A stretch of 64,000 nucleotides of DNA from Flavobacterium covae (GCA_019565575.1 CP067379.1:930001-994000), one strand, 5' to 3'; shown: positions 8,824 through 22,900, counted from the first letter of the stretch. The notes: generated from the sequence alone by a model not told the origin. A program made the numbers and translations.

Positions 8824-8952
8824 GAGACTGTCCAAAAAGTTCGCAATCTTGTTATTTCGACCAAAGGGAGAAATCAGATAATGTTGATTATGAGACTTCT
8901 CCTTAGCAGAGTGATAGACTGCATATTGATTTATTACTTTTTGGACAGCCTC
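8824..8952 (+). repeat. MITE-like element with terminal inverted repeats
   Basis: The ends are GAGACTGTCCAAAAAGT and, inverted, GAGGCTGTCCAAAAAGT: 17-base terminal inverted repeats with one mismatch. The interior matches the block at 2172-2302 on the opposite strand. The 129-base element has no open frame. A small non-autonomous element of this form is mobilised in trans by a transposase not present in this window (inference). Confidence 0.65.
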
Positions 8953-8987
8953 ATTATTTTTATACTTACACAATTTTTTATAGTCTC

Positions 8988-9437
8988 TTAAAAAGATTTT
9001 CTTTTCATCTCTATATGTGGAATATCATCTTCTAAGTATACTTCGGAGGTTTGTATGAAACCATGAGTTTTATAAAACTTGACTAAATATTCTTGTGCTG
9101 ATATTGTAATATTCTTTTGGTCATAAGCATCTTCTAGTGTATCAATAGCAACTTTCATCAACTCATGACCTAACTTAAGACTACGATATTTAGGAGAAAC
9201 TACGACTCTACCAATTGATGATTCTTTAAAATAATCGCCTGCGTTAAACATACGACAATAACTAGCTAATTCTCCATTTAAATAACCTAATACATGAATT
9301 GCTTTCGAATCCTTTTTATCAATATCCAAATAAGGGCAATTCTGTTCTACTACAAAGACTTCTGAACGCAAGTGTAATATATCATACAATTCGTCTACAG
9401 AAAGTTCTTCAAAACGCTTTATTTTAAATTCCTGCAT
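8988..9437 (-). CDS. ElaA-like GNAT N-acetyltransferase
   Basis: A 149-residue single-domain acetyltransferase. The N-terminal LYDILHLRSEVFVVEQNCPY is the hallmark of the ElaA/YjcF-like GNAT group (RxxVFVVEQ). IGRVVVSPKYRSLKLGHELM is the acetyl-CoA pyrophosphate-binding motif A (Q/R-x-x-G-x-G/A variant RSLKLG). YLVKFYKTHGF near the end is the usual helix with the conserved Tyr/Phe. The substrate is unknown. It is the last minus-strand gene of this block and is separated from mltD by a hairpin terminator, so it probably has its own promoter. Confidence 0.85.
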   Translation of the reverse strand: MQEFKIKRFEELSVDELYDILHLRSEVFVVEQNCPYLDIDKKDSKAIHVLGYLNGELASYCRMFNAGDYFKESSIGRVVVSPKYRSLKLGHELMKVAIDTLEDAYDQKNITISAQEYLVKFYKTHGFIQTSEVYLEDDIPHIEMKRKSF

Positions 9438-9459
9438 AATTAAATTCTTTTAAAAAATT

Positions 9460-9482
9460 AAAGGACGCTAATGCGTCCTTTA
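9460..9482 (-). terminator. Rho-independent terminator after the LysM transglycosylase gene
   Basis: AAAGGACGC-TAAT-GCGTCCTTT is a perfect nine-pair stem with a four-base loop, located just after the repaired stop codon of the transglycosylase gene. Confidence 0.8.
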
Positions 9483-9489
9483 CTGTATG

Positions 9490-11525
9490 TTAAATTTTTA
9501 TTTTCATTCCTGGCTGTAGATCATTTTCTTTTATATTATTTTTCTTTCTTAACTCTGCAACCGTTGTGTTGTATTTTTTGGAAATTTTAAATAACGAATC
9601 TCCTTTTTGAACTATATAGAGTTTTTGCTCATCAAATGGAAGTTTCTTTTTGGTAATTCAACTTTAGCCGCAATAGTTTTTTCAATTTTTAGTTGTTCTC
9701 CTACTTTAACTTCTTTTGATATTTTATCATTCCATTGCATAAGTTCATCAACAGTTACACCGTAATTTTTAGCAATTTTTACAAAATTATCTCCTTTTTT
9801 TACTATGTATAAATCTGTTTGAGTAATTATTTCTTGTTTTGATTCAGTTAATTTTATAACATCACCTGGATTTACCATACCATTTTCAATTTGATTCCAT
9901 TTTTTCAAATCTGACACAAACAAATGATGTTTTTTAGCAATGGCATAAAGCGTTTCTCCTTGTAAAACAACATGTTCAGAAGGAGCTGCATCAGCGGTTG
10001 TATTTAATTCGTTTTTAACTTTTGAATCTTTATAAACCAAATCTGTTATCTTGTTTTTCGGAATATTTCCCACTACATTTAATGTGGTTGGATTGCTTTC
10101 TTCTATTTCTTGAACAGCATTTGCAGCAATAGTATTAGATTCATCGTATTTAATACGGATTCTAGATCCTCTTAATAAATGTATTCCTCTTAATCTATTC
10201 CATTTTTTTATATCAGCAACTGCTACGTTATATTTCTCTGCTAGTTTTCTTGCATCGTCACCCTTTTTAACAATATGAAATTTCTGTAATAGAGGTTTTT
10301 TAGATTCTGTTTTATTAACCAAGCTTTCTTCTGTAACTTTTTCTGTATCAAATATTTCTTTAATAACACGTGGTTTGATTTGTCTTATAAAAGGTCTTTC
10401 TCTCTGACTTTCTTGGTGATCAATATAAGCGTAAATTTTTTCTTCATTAGAAGCTAAAATGGCTAATTTCTTTTTGGGCAAACAAATGAAATGGTTCTTA
10501 CCAGTTACATAAGGAACCACCTTCATTTTATAAGATGGATTTAAAAACTCAATGTCAGATTCAGGCATATCTAATAAACTTGCCAATTGTTTAAAGCTTA
10601 CCTTTCGTTTCAAAGCGATCGTATCCGTTTCAAAATGTTTTGCTACAGGTTTATAAGGTACTAATCCGTGTTCTTTATGATACTCAAAAATGTACATAGT
10701 GGCTAAGAAAGCAGGTACATAACCTTGTGTTTCACGGGGTAATTTATGTTTAATATTCCAAAAATTTTGAAAGCCTCCAGAACGGCGAATAGCTTTACTT
10801 ACGTTTCCTGCTCCTGAATTGTAGGAAGCTAAAACGAGTTCCCAATCTCCAAAAATTTTGTACATTCCTTGCATATAACGTGCGGCTGCATCGGTTGCTT
10901 TAAAGGTGTCTTTACGTTCATCTATATAGGAATCAATTTTTAACCCGTATTGCTTACCTGTTTCGTACATGAATTGCCATAAACCCGTTGCTCCTACTCT
11001 GGATACAGCACTAGATCGTAATGCTGATTCTACAATTGAAAGATATTTGATTTCCAAAGGCACATCATAACGAGCCATTGCTTCTTCAAATAAAGGAAAA
11101 TAAAACTGAGATAATCCCATTAAACGTTCATAAGATCGTTTGCGGTTTTTTAGAAAATTTTTAACTAAGTTTTCTAGTTGTGGATTATATTCAATATTAA
11201 AAGGAGACTTTTCATCTAATAAACGTAATCTTTCTTTGAATACATCTGTTGGCAAATCAAAGTCTACTTTTACATTTAAATCAAGATTTTTAATATCTGA
11301 AACAATTCCATCAAAAATATCTTGTGTATTAGATAGTTCTTTTATATGTTGATTGTCTATGCAATCTGATGTTTCATTAACTACAAAAGTTCTTTTTATA
11401 GAATCTAAATAAGATCGTTTAACTATAAGTTTTGAAACAGAATCCTGTGGAATCTTATTTTGTGCATAAGTTCCAAAAGCAGATACCAGTAAAAATAGAT
11501 TGAGAGCAAGTTTCTTTCTAATCAT
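9490..11525 (-). CDS. mltD: Membrane-bound lytic murein transglycosylase D-like protein with four LysM repeats, one apparent frameshift
   Basis: Cleaves peptidoglycan glycan strands. It begins with a signal peptide (MIRKKLALNLFLLVSAFGTYAQ). The SLT domain lies at about residues 155-290: KYLSIVESALRS holds the catalytic Glu, followed by SRVGATGLWQFM and LASYNSGAGNV. LysM repeats follow at FHIVKKGDDARKLAEKYNV, VVLQGETLYAIAKKHHL and YIVKKGDNFVKIAKNYGV. The frame ends early at 9612, but adding one A in the A5 run at 9647-9651 (plus-strand T5) restores a fourth LysM (YIVQKGDSLFKISKKYNT) and a stop at 9490, giving 678 residues. A terminator hairpin follows that repaired stop, which supports the correction. 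Confidence 0.9.
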
Positions 11526-11631
11526 CAGCTTTAATTTATTAAATAACTTATTTTCAGCTATTTATATTAGATTTACAAACATAAAACCTAATTTTGATTT
11601 ACAATAATAAAAAATGTTAAAATTCACTTAA

Positions 11632-12819
11632 TTAATTTAAAATGGCTGCAATTCCGGGTAAAATTCTACCTTCTAGCATTTCTAACATGGCACCACCTCC
11701 TGTTGAAACATAACTCATTTTAGGTTCAAAACCAAACTGTTTTACAGCGGCAACACTATCTCCTCCTCCTACTAATGAAAAAGCACCATTTTGAGTAGAC
11801 TCTGCTATATAATTTCCTAATTCGATCGTACCATTTGCAAAATGTTCCATTTCAAAAACACCAAGAGGACCATTCCATAAAATAGTTTTTGAATTTAAAA
11901 TAACCTCTTTGATTGTTTCTAACGTTTTAGGACCTACGTCCATTCCTAACCATCCATCAGGGATTGAGTTAACGTTTACTAATTTTGTATCTGCTGTATT
12001 AGAAAAAGAATTAGCAGCTAATACATCAACTGGCAAATGAATTTGAACTCCTTTGGATTTGGCTTTTTCAAGAATTTCAAGGGCTAAATCTAGTTTATCA
12101 TCTTCACATAATGAATTACCAATCTGACCTCCTAATGCTTTAATAAAAGTAAAAGTCATACCTCCGCCAATAATCATGTGATCAATTTTATCTAAAATAT
12201 TTTCAATAACTGTAATTTTGGAAGAAACTTTACTACCTCCTAATACTGCTGTTACAGGTTTTACACTATTGTTTAAAACTTTATTTAGGCTCTCTATTTC
12301 TTTTGCTAAAAGAGATCCAAAACATTTTTTATCAGGAAAGAATTGTGCTATTATAGCAGTAGAAGCATGCGCTCTATGTGCTGTACCAAAAGCATCATTT
12401 ACATAAATATCACCAAAGGAAGCTAATTTTTTAGAAAATTCAATATCTCCTTCTTCTTCTTCTTTATAGAATCGTAAATTTTCTAATAGTAGAACGTGAC
12501 CTTCTTTAAGGTTCATAACAGCATTTTCAGCAATAGATCCGATGCAATCTGATGCAAAATCTACTGGTTTACCTAAAATTTCTGCTGTTTTAGATACTAT
12601 ATGTTTCAAAGAAAATTCTTGTTGTACTCCCTTTGGTCTTCCTAAATGTGATAATAAAATGACAGATCCCCCTTCATTTAAAATTTTATCGATGGTGGGT
12701 TTAGCTGCTTCAATGCGAGTTGTGTCTGTAACATTAAAATTCTTATCTAAAGGCACATTAAAATCAACTCGAATTAAGGCTTTTTTGCCTCTAAAATCAA
12801 TGTCAAAAATCGTTTTCAT
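11632..12819 (-). CDS. pgk: Phosphoglycerate kinase
   Basis: Glycolytic enzyme transferring phosphate from 1,3-bisphosphoglycerate to ADP. The 395-residue protein is of normal length. Visible motifs are [14 protein letters not shown] (substrate-binding start), [60 protein letters not shown] and the nucleotide loop GGGDSVAAV with a C-terminal STGGGAMLE. It lies downstream of sprF on the same strand with a hairpin between them, so it is probably transcribed separately. Confidence 0.97.
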   Translation of the reverse strand: MKTIFDIDFRGKKALIRVDFNVPLDKNFNVTDTTRIEAAKPTIDKILNEGGSVILLSHLGRPKGVQQEFSLKHIVSKTAEILGKPVDFASDCIGSIAENAVMNLKEGHVLLLENLRFYKEEEEGDIEFSKKLASFGDIYVNDAFGTAHRAHASTAIIAQFFPDKKCFGSLLAKEIESLNKVLNNSVKPVTAVLGGSKVSSKITVIENILDKIDHMIIGGGMTFTFIKALGGQIGNSLCEDDKLDLALEILEKAKSKGVQIHLPVDVLAANSFSNTADTKLVNVNSIPDGWLGMDVGPKTLETIKEVILNSKTILWNGPLGVFEMEHFANGTIELGNYIAESTQNGAFSLVGGGDSVAAVKQFGFEPKMSYVSTGGGAMLEMLEGRILPGIAAILN

Positions 12820-12851
12820 TGTGTTATTTTTTTATACAAAAATAAAATAAA

Positions 12852-12900
12852 AAAGGCTAAAAAATGCTAAATATTGGATCTAGCTATATTTTTAGCCTTT
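12852..12900 (-). terminator. Hairpin terminator after sprF
   Basis: AAAGGCTAAAAA pairs with TTTTTAGCCTTT across a 25-base loop, followed on the minus strand by T-rich DNA. It lies between the sprF stop and pgk and would end the spr operon transcript. Confidence 0.6.
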
Positions 12901-12920
12901 AAAATATTTAAATTAAAGGT

Positions 12921-13913
12921 TTAATCTTCTGATAAAGAATTTTGAGTACAAGGACAGTTACTGATACCTTGGAAGAAATCCCATCCTAAAGTAATCATGT
13001 GTGTACCTGAGTTGTATTTTACCAATTCGTTAGTTGTAACTTGATAAGCATATCCAGCATAAAAACCTCCTTTTTTTAATCCTAACATAGGTCCAATTGA
13101 TAGTGGTTTCATAGGTTGGTCGTTTAGAAAACGGTAGGTTGCTCCTAACCAAAAATAACCTGTACGTTGGTAATCTATATAACGATACTTAAGATTCATA
13201 TCTGTTGTAGAACGTCCGTCACTTTCAAAATATTGAACATAAGCGGAAGGTTCTATTTCAGTTCTAGAATCACGGTTTCCTTTAAAAACATAACCTGTAT
13301 AAAGTTGATAATTACGTAATTGATTAGGTTCTGGTGAAACAGGAAACTTCTTAAGATCTTTTGGTAATAGGTTACTAAAATTTAAATTAATATAAAATTT
13401 ACTTTTTCTATACAAGAAACCTACGTCAAAATTACTATTATTAATAAAACGATCATTATTTACGCTAACATCAGATGTTTGAAAATTTTCGATTTCGTGT
13501 CTAAAATTATTATAATTATAAGACATACCAAAAGAAAAATACTGTTTACTTGGATAATCTAAGATAATATGATGTGCAAATGATAGTTTAGCTCCTATCT
13601 GACGGCTATTCCCATTTTTATCATTATAAACGTGAAGACCAATTCCTGATTGATCTAATATGCGCATATCAAAATAAGCGGCCTGATTATTAGGGGCATC
13701 TTTAATACCAACCCATTGAAAAAAACCGTTAACACGAATCCTTGCATTATCACCTATCCCAGCATAGGTAGGTGATAAAACAAATGGATTATCTGCTAAA
13801 TATTGAGTGGCTGCAGGTAGGTGTAACTCCTGAGCAATCCCTGAGGATACTATAGAAAAAGCTAACATTGTAAAAGCTTTTTTTGATTTACTATATAGTG
13901 TACGAATTGTCAT
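12921..13913 (-). CDS. sprF: PorP/SprF-family type IX secretion membrane protein, SprF
   Basis: In F. johnsoniae SprF is required for secretion of SprB. The 330-residue protein has a signal peptide ending near SSGIAQELHLPA and then the typical PorP/SprF pattern: ATQYLADNPFVLSPTYAGIGDN, WVGIKDAPNNQAAYFDMRI, GIGLHVYNDKNG and alternating aromatic beta strands to the end, an outer-membrane beta barrel. A cysteine pair (CPC) sits near the C-terminus. It starts 15 bases after the SprB stop, so the two are co-transcribed, which fits the dependence of long type-B sorting domains on a dedicated SprF partner. Confidence 0.88.
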   Translation of the reverse strand: MTIRTLYSKSKKAFTMLAFSIVSSGIAQELHLPAATQYLADNPFVLSPTYAGIGDNARIRVNGFFQWVGIKDAPNNQAAYFDMRILDQSGIGLHVYNDKNGNSRQIGAKLSFAHHIILDYPSKQYFSFGMSYNYNNFRHEIENFQTSDVSVNNDRFINNSNFDVGFLYRKSKFYINLNFSNLLPKDLKKFPVSPEPNQLRNYQLYTGYVFKGNRDSRTEIEPSAYVQYFESDGRSTTDMNLKYRYIDYQRTGYFWLGATYRFLNDQPMKPLSIGPMLGLKKGGFYAGYAYQVTTNELVKYNSGTHMITLGWDFFQGISNCPCTQNSLSED

Positions 13914-13928
13914 AACTCAAAAGTTAAA

Positions 13929-16900
13929 TTATCTATAAAGAGTGAAGTGACCTACAAACTCTTTGCCATCATTATTATCTACTTTTATAACATACCAGTA
14001 ATCACCAGAAGGTAATTCTTTACCATTATATTTACCGTTCCATCTTGCTCCAACTGGTAATGTAGCAATTAGACGACCGTAACGATCATAAACATGTGTT
14101 ACTAATCTTGGATAAACTGTAGGATCTACACAACCAGGCCCCCAATCATCGTTTTCTCCATTTCCATCTGGTGTCATTACGTCAGGAACGCAAATAGGTA
14201 TATAAGTTAAACGTTTAGCATCTATATCATTACATCCACTATCATCGGTAACGATTACTTTTATTTGTTCATATTGCTGATAGTAAATAAAAGTATTATT
14301 AGATCCTGATTGCATTTGTTGTCCATCTGCAAAGAATGTATACTTATAATTACCTGAACCTCCTGTAGCAACTGCCATTGCAGTATTAAGACCTGAAATA
14401 CTTAATACAACATCTAATTCATTTAGAGGAGTTACCATGAACGGAGTTGGAAGCACGTTGTTATTTGGACATCCGTTTGGTCCTTCTACAAACACGGTAT
14501 GAAATGCAGGAGCTAAAAACTGGTTCGTATATTTCGGATCAGTAGATAAGAATATATTACTAGTTTGTGCAGGTAAATTATCCAAACTAAATTTATAATT
14601 ACCAACAAAAGCACCTTTAGCATCTAATTTATTTATTACTTCAATTCGTACCATTGGTTTATTTGTCAATGGATTACAAGGATAAGTAACATTAATTCCA
14701 GGATCAAAACTATCACCAGGGCCTATTATAATATCATAAAGGGCTTTACAATTTGTACCGTTAGAATCTTTAATAGCAATAGAATATTTTTTACCGTCTA
14801 ATCCATTAAATACATGAGAGTTCACACCGTCTAAATTGTTAATTGGTTCATAAATTGAATCATCAACTTCAACTGGCGGGGTTGAATTATCAAAACTTGT
14901 TTTGTATTCTTTTGTTACAAAATAAGGTCCTGTACCTCCTTGAATATTTGTAATATGAATTTCTCCTCTATTTTCATTAGCACATATTTCATCTATACCA
15001 GTCACAGTACCTTTAAGTTCTGCTGGTGCTGTAATACGTACAGATTGTACTGGTGGATGACATGAAGTAGCAACTGTAAACACATTTATCTCATAAGTGT
15101 CTGGTTTTAGATTACTAATTGTAAAAGTACCAGCGGCTAAATCATTGTCGTTAACTGTATAAACTTGTTGATGTGTGTAAGAGCCATCTGCTGAACTAAT
15201 AGAATATTGTAATTTACGATTATCAATACCTTTTAAGGTTACTACAATTTTTCCATCTCTTTTGTATGAACAAGTAGTCTGAATTCCTTTTAAGTCAAAT
15301 TTTAATTCAGCTGGTGAACTAATAGATACAGGAGTACTTATAGAAGTACAATTACCACTTCTAACTTGAATTGTATGATTTCCTACTGGGACATCCATAA
15401 ATATACCTGTAGTATTAGAAATATTTGAAGGTAATAACACATACGTATAGTTTCCTTGTCCTCCGCTTGCATGGGCAACAACTCTAGCTGTGTCATACGA
15501 ACAATTTACTTTGATAGGTGAAATTGGATCAATCGTAAATGGTGTCAAAGTACTGATTGTGTATCCATTTGTTTCAACCCCAGCACAAGCATTTGTATCA
15601 CGAACATAATATTTATAAGTTATGCCAGCAGCTAAATTATTTAATCTCAAAGGAGAAACGAATGGTGTCCATGGTCCTGATTGAGAATTACTATATTCAA
15701 ATATACCTGTACCTCCAGTAGCTGTAAGAATTAAACTAGCTTGGCTTGTATCACAAATTTGTGAATTAGGTACTAACGATAAAGATGTTTTTATTTCTTT
15801 AGCAGGTAATACATCAAAGAATAATTGCTTAGATGGACAATTAGAAGCGTCATTCACAATAACATAATAACGTCCAGGAGCTAAATTAGTAAACGTATTA
15901 GATGCTTGAGGTCCTGGAAGTAACTCCTACAGGATTTACATAATGTAAAGTGTAATTATAATCATTAGGAACATTATAACCACCTGTTACGCCTACTACT
16001 TGTACTACTCCATCATTTACACCAAAACAACGTAATTGTACTGGTGCAATATTAGGTGCATCAATAATAGCGGGTTTAGATAAATTAACTATCTGATTTA
16101 CAGAACAACCTTTTTCATCTTTAACTGTTATGGTATAAGCTGAATTACCTGATAATCCAGTAAATATACCTGGAGATAATTGCTGTCCTTCAACTGGTGA
16201 TATAGTATAGGTGTAATTACCCCAACCACCTGTAGCAACTGTGCTAATAGAACCATCATTACCTGGTGTACAAGTTAATAATCCTTTAGTAGTGGCAATC
16301 GTAAGTGCATTGTTCGGTTCGTTAATTGTAAAATTAGACGAGAAAGTACAATTAGGTTTTTTAGCTAAAGTAACATTAAGAGTATAAGTACCAGCAGAAA
16401 GCCCATTAATGAGGAGTGGTCCTGCAGTAGCACTATTTCCTACTAAATTAAATCCAGTATTGTTATTTGTAACCGTATAATTAAATTCTCCAGCTTGATT
16501 TCCATTACTTAATATGGTATCTACTATGGAAACCTCTGTACTACCTGTAAAACTTCCTTTACAAGTTACATCCTTGGTATTTGCTAATTGTATAGCAAAA
16601 GTATTTGGATCTGCTACATAATGTATTTTTTGAACACTACAATTCGTTTTATTGTTAGTAACTGTAACCATGTAGTTATCTTTTCCTAAATTAGTAAAGA
16701 TACCTGTAGTATTAGTAATAGATGCTTTTGTTCTCATATTAGTTACATTGTAATCATACAAAGGAACTGGTGCACCTGTAGTAGTAACACTTACCGTAAT
16801 ATCCTCACCACTAATACATGTAATATCATTATTTACCACAATATTAGGTCCAGAAATACTAACAAAAGGATTTACATCAACTGTAGCAGTTCCTTTACAT

Positions 16901-19900
16901 CCTTTATCATCATATACATTTATAGTATATTTTCCACCTACTATATCCGTTGTTGAATAGGTTTTTTCTGGACCAAAATAAACTTGCTTACCGTTTAAAA
17001 CAAACTCATAGTTTACATATTTACCAGAACCACCTGTTACGCCATTAACAGTAATTGAAGCAGCATTAACAGAGTTAGTATTTAGTGTACAAGCAAACTG
17101 ATTAACAATAGGAGATGGGACAGTCATCACGTCAGGCTGAGAGATTGTAACTTGTTGTTTTACTTTACAATTTCTACCTGGAAGTAACTTCAACAGTATA
17201 ATTACCCGCTGGTAACCCTGTAAATACATTATTAGTTTGTGCTGGCCTCAATTGTTGAGAAGGAAAAACTAAAGCATAAGTATAAATAGGATTTCCATTT
17301 GATGGAGCCGGTTCTAAATTTACTGTAATCGTTCCGTTACTATCTCCATTACAGATAGTAGAGGTAGGTACTATAGAAGCGATCAATACATCATCTGGTT
17401 TTTCTAATTTAACTGTAATATTTTTAGTACAAGCAGTAGTCAAATCTCTAACTGTAAAAGTGGAATCTCCAAATGGTAAACCTGTAAATATACCTGTACC
17501 ATTTACTGTAGCTCCATACGTGTATTCATAATTACCCGATCCGCCAACAGCAGTAAGTGTTATCTTACCATCATTAGCATTACAAGTAGGCTGAGCAACA
17601 ATAGTAGGATTGATATTTAATGGCGGATATACAATAATTGATTTACTGTCGGTACATCCATTAGCATCTTTTATAGTAATCGTATTATTTCCTATAATTA
17701 ATCCATTAAAGGTATACGGTGCAATTACATTTACAAATGAGCTAGTTCCATTAGCATTTGTAATACTATAAGTATAAGGAGCTATTCCATCTACAACACT
17801 AGTTGCTGTTATTACATAATCAGTACCATTAGAAGTACATTGATTAGCAGCAAACACTGGGAGTGTTAGTACAGGATTCTTATCAGTAGGCAGAATAACT
17901 GGCACCTGTGCGATACAATTGTTGGCATCTTTTACATAAGCTATGTAATTACCTCCATCACGATTAAATACGGTAGAAGTTGTCCATCCCACAGAAGCAG
18001 CTGTAGGAGCAGGATCAGTAGCTAACGCAACAATATAGGAGTAGGTAGGAGTACCATTATTACCTAAAACTTTAATAATACCTGCTAGAGAATTACAATT
18101 ATCATTTTTATCTACAGTAGCTGTTATTGCCAATTGTGTAGGAGTACCTACAGTAGCAGAAGCTGTTGTAATATCACACTTAGGAAAGTTATTTTCCTTA
18201 ATTTTAACTGTATAAGTCCCCGCTGGTAGACCTGATATAGTAAACGGATTGGTTACAGTATTATCAACTATAATACCATTATGTCCAGCAACTATTGTAT
18301 TAGTATTATCATATAAAGTATACGTATAAGGTCCTGAATACCCTTGAACACTTAATAATAAACTTCCACCAGTAGTATCTCCAAAACATTTTACACTTGC
18401 ATCAGGTGCTAGAATAGCGGTTAATGTTTTAAATACATTTATTTGATGTCCTATTTGAATAAAACATCCAGTAGTTGCATCTATTACTTGGAAAGTATAA
18501 GAACCTGCTGCACTAATTGTAAATTGATTAGCAGTTGGTCCAGCAACCACGTTAGTTGCTCCAAAAGGAATTACTTGGTAAGTATAATTACCTGAACCTC
18601 CTGTAGCATTAATACTAATAATTTCATTTTGAGTACAATCAATAGCTTGATTTTTAACTATGGTTGCTCCTAATGGTGTTATAGCATTAATATCAACTTT
18701 TGTAGTTCCGATACATCTGTTAGAATCAAACACTCTTATTGTGTAAGAACCACCAGCTGTATCTTGTGTTTTAAATACAGAGCTAGCACCAGATTGTAAA
18801 ACAACACCAGCCAGTTCAAACTCATAAGTTGTATATATTCCTGTACCTCCTGTAACATTTGTAACTTTGATTTCTGCAGGATTATAAGCATTCGTAGCAT
18901 TACATGCAAACTGAGTAGCTACAGCGGTAATGTTAATAGGTGTTGGCTCATCTACTCTTACGTTTTGAGTAGCCGAGCAACCTCTTGCAGAAGTTACTGT
19001 GACAACATAATTACCTAAAGGTAAACCTACAAAGAGGTTCGTATCTTGTACTCCCACACCGTTTGGATCAGGAGCTATACTATATTTGTACGGTGCATCT
19101 GTATTAGTAGTATCTAAATTTACAGTTATACTACCATCATTACTACCTATACATTTAGTATTAGTAACTGTTGCTGCTACGAAAAGAACATCTTTAGCAG
19201 GTGCTAAATTTACAGGAACAGTTACTTTACAATTTGTTGTAAGATCCGTTACTTCAAAAGTGTAGTTACCTGGAGCTAAAGAATTAAAAATACCATTTAA
19301 ATTAGTGGTTCCTGGAGGAGCTATTTGACTATAACTATAGTTACCACTTCCATCATTTGCCTTAATAGTAATCGTACCAGTAGCTGTATTACAAGTAGGA
19401 AGTAAGGTAAAATCTCCAATTGCTTTTAAAGGTTTTAAAATTGTAACTGTAACCTTATTACCACAATTATTTTTATCTTTTACTTCTACGGTATGTACTC
19501 CTGAAGAAAGATTAGAAATAGTAAACGGTGCTGTCTGTGCTTGAAAAGCACCACCATCTATACTATACACATGAGGTGCAATACCAGAAGTTGTAAGTAC
19601 TACATCAATAGCAAAATTACCCTCAGCAGCACATAAATTATTAACCGTTGCAGAAATAATTGGTTCTGAATCTACAGCAACCTTTATGAAATTAAATTTA
19701 ATACAACCATTAGCGTCTTTTACATATACTATATAATTTTTTCCTTCTAAATTAAATATATTAGATTTATGGATTAATGGATCAAAAGAACTAATAAATG
19801 CAGAATTTGTCGTTATAGGATCAGTACCATCTATCACCCCAGTTGCACCAGAATCAACAAATACTTGATATAAGTAAGGTCCTGTACCACCTGGAAGCAG

Positions 19901-22900
19901 CAGCTGTAATAATACCAGCATTAGGTTTACAATTATCATTTGTGCTTGTCAAATCAAGTATTAAATCCGTTGCAGACTCTTTTTATTTCATAAGGACCAA
20001 ATGTCTTTCCACATCCTGCATTTGCTCCATTGATTTCACGTATTAAGATATTATACGAACCTGGTGCTAAAGGATTAATTGAATATGGATAAACAAAAGG
20101 CGAATTAATTATTACAGGGGCTCCAATGTTTACATTAGTAGCCGCATTAATTAATTGGTATGAAAACTGAGTAACACCTGCACTTAAATTACTTAAAGTA
20201 AATTTAATAGATCCATCAGCAGCACCTCTACACGTCACATTATTAATAACCTGAGATAAAGTAGGATTAATAAACGAAGGTACCGTAGGAGCCGTTTGGA
20301 AGTGATAACATCCTGTTGTTGTATCATATACCACTATACTATAAGTAGCCCCTGGAATTAAACCATTAAAAATATGAGAAGCAGCTCCATTATTAGAATT
20401 AACAAGAGTAGTTGACCATGGAGCAGCTGGTAAATCAACAATACCAAACTGATAAGTACCTGGACCAATAACTCCTCCTGAAATATCTACTTGTAAACTT
20501 GCACCTGTTGCACAAGTAGCGACACCTGTAAAAGTAAATGTTAAATCTGAAGGTGGGCTAGATATAATTTGATTTGGAACTACTTTTGAACAACCATTAG
20601 CATCAACTGCCTTTACAGTATAAACACCATAATCAATATTAGGGAAACAAACTGTAGTAGCTAGTGGTAAAGAATTAACAACAATCGGAGTACCTACTTG
20701 TACACCTGATGCATCAGTTAATGTAAAGGTAATAGGTAATGTTCCTCCTGTTAAATCTGTATTTACACAAATAGATCCTTTTATATAATTTTTAGTTCCA
20801 ATATTACAAGCAAGAGGATTAATTTTAATTGTATAATTTAATAAAGCTGGTTCTGTAATACTGAAAGTTTTAGTATCAGTACAAGATTTTGCATCTGTAA
20901 CAGTAACAGAATAATTACCAGCAGGTAAACCAGCTGTTTGTGTACCATAATTAATACCCGTTGTTGTATTTACAACTGATATGGTATAATCAGGTGTTCC
21001 GTTTGTAACACTCCAAGTAAAAGCACCTGTGGCATCACCATGACATTTTACGGTTGGACTAGTTATGTTTAAAGATAAATTAGGTAACGAACGTGGTTTT
21101 ATATCTAATATATTAGTCTCTATTTGACATCCTTTAGCATCTGTAATACGGAATTTATAAGTACCTGAGTTTGCTAATAAAACAGGATATGTAAAGGTAG
21201 AACCTGTAATAGTGCCTACTACGGTGTAAGCTCCACCATTATAACTTACTTCATATTTGCCATACGGTAAATAACCGTTTGAAATACTACCTTTAATAAC
21301 AGCATCCGGTGTAGCCGTACAATCATATCCCTTATTTAAAACAATTGTTGCATTTAATTCGCTATTAATTGTTTGTTGGAATACTGTAGGATTTGTACAT
21401 CCATAAGCATCTCGCACAACTATTGTATAAGTACCTGGAATTAAACCATTAAAAGTATGGCTATCAGTAGGCGTATTACTTGGTACAAAAGCCCCTCCAT
21501 TCAAACTGAAACTATAAGGAGAAATCCCTCCTGGAAGCGGATACAACTAAAGATGCTTTGTTTGTATTGTCATAACAAAAATCAGAAGCTCCTGCTAAAG
21601 CAATCGTAGGACGATTTGGGTTCGTTAAATTAATTGTTTTCGATACTTGACACCCTCCTGCATCCTTAATAGTTACAGTATAGTTGTTAGCTGGCAAATT
21701 ACTAAATATATTACCAGTTAAAGTACCCGCAGCAGGACTAATTGTATAGGTATAACCTCCCCATCCTCCAGTAGCATTAACAATGATACTTCCTTGTTTT
21801 GTACAAGTAATAGGATCTTTATCTAATGTTGCATCTAAAGCAACTGTAGGTGTTTTTATCTCAAATAAGGTAGTTATCTTACACTTTGTTGTAGTATTAG
21901 TTACATCAACTGTATAATTTCCTGCTCTTAAATTGTTTAATACAAAAGGCGATGTAGTTCCTGTACCTACAGAAGGAGTAGGACCTGTTACTACGTATGA
22001 ATAACCTGTTCCAAAATTTGATACCGATATTTCAACAGATCCTTCCAGTTCCATTTAAACATTTAATATCTGATAGAATTCGATTAGATATTGACATATC
22101 TGGTAATGGATTGATAGTATATTTTTCAGTATACGTACAATCTTTTGCATCAGTAACTACAAAGGTATAGGTACCAGCAGATAGATTAGTAAAAGCGCCT
22201 GTAGTATTTGTTACAGCCGCAGCTACTGGATCTGTTATAGCATACTCTTTTAGAGGTAAGCTACCTCCTGTAACGGTCACTTGTACATTAATTGTTTTAG
22301 CAGGACAAGTCATAGAAGAAGTAGGAGTAACCGTTAAATCCGTTGGAGGGGTTAATGGAACTACTACAAATGGAGGGTTAATCGTAAAACGACAACCATT
22401 TTTGTCTCTGACTACTATGGTATAAGTACCCGCAATTAAATTACTGAAAACGTTAGATGACTGCCATGTATTACCGTTATTATTACTATACTCAACACCT
22501 CCAGCACCATTTTCATTTGGTAACACTGTAACTGTGATAGTAGCATTCGTTTTACACGTGTAATTTGGATTTAGTACAGCTGTAGCCTTTAAAATATTAG
22601 GTTGACTAATTGTAATAGTTCCTGTAATAGTACACTGTTTAAGATCTCGAATAATATAATTATAAGTTCCTTGTGCCAAACCAGCATAGCTAGTCTGATT
22701 AGAGAAACCAGCATTATTAAAGTTAATTTGATAACCACCCGCACCACCAGTAGGAGCAAAGGTAACACTTCCATCCGCTCCTCCATTACAGGTTACAGCT
22801 ACGGTAGAAGGATTAGCAATTATAGGTACTAATTTTTTAACGGTTACAGTATTCGTGGTTACTTTACATCCTTTACTATCTGTTACTAAAAATTGATATG

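Noticed and set aside
12218..12850. Plus-strand frames opposite pgk
   Set aside because: Shadows of the well-supported pgk gene.
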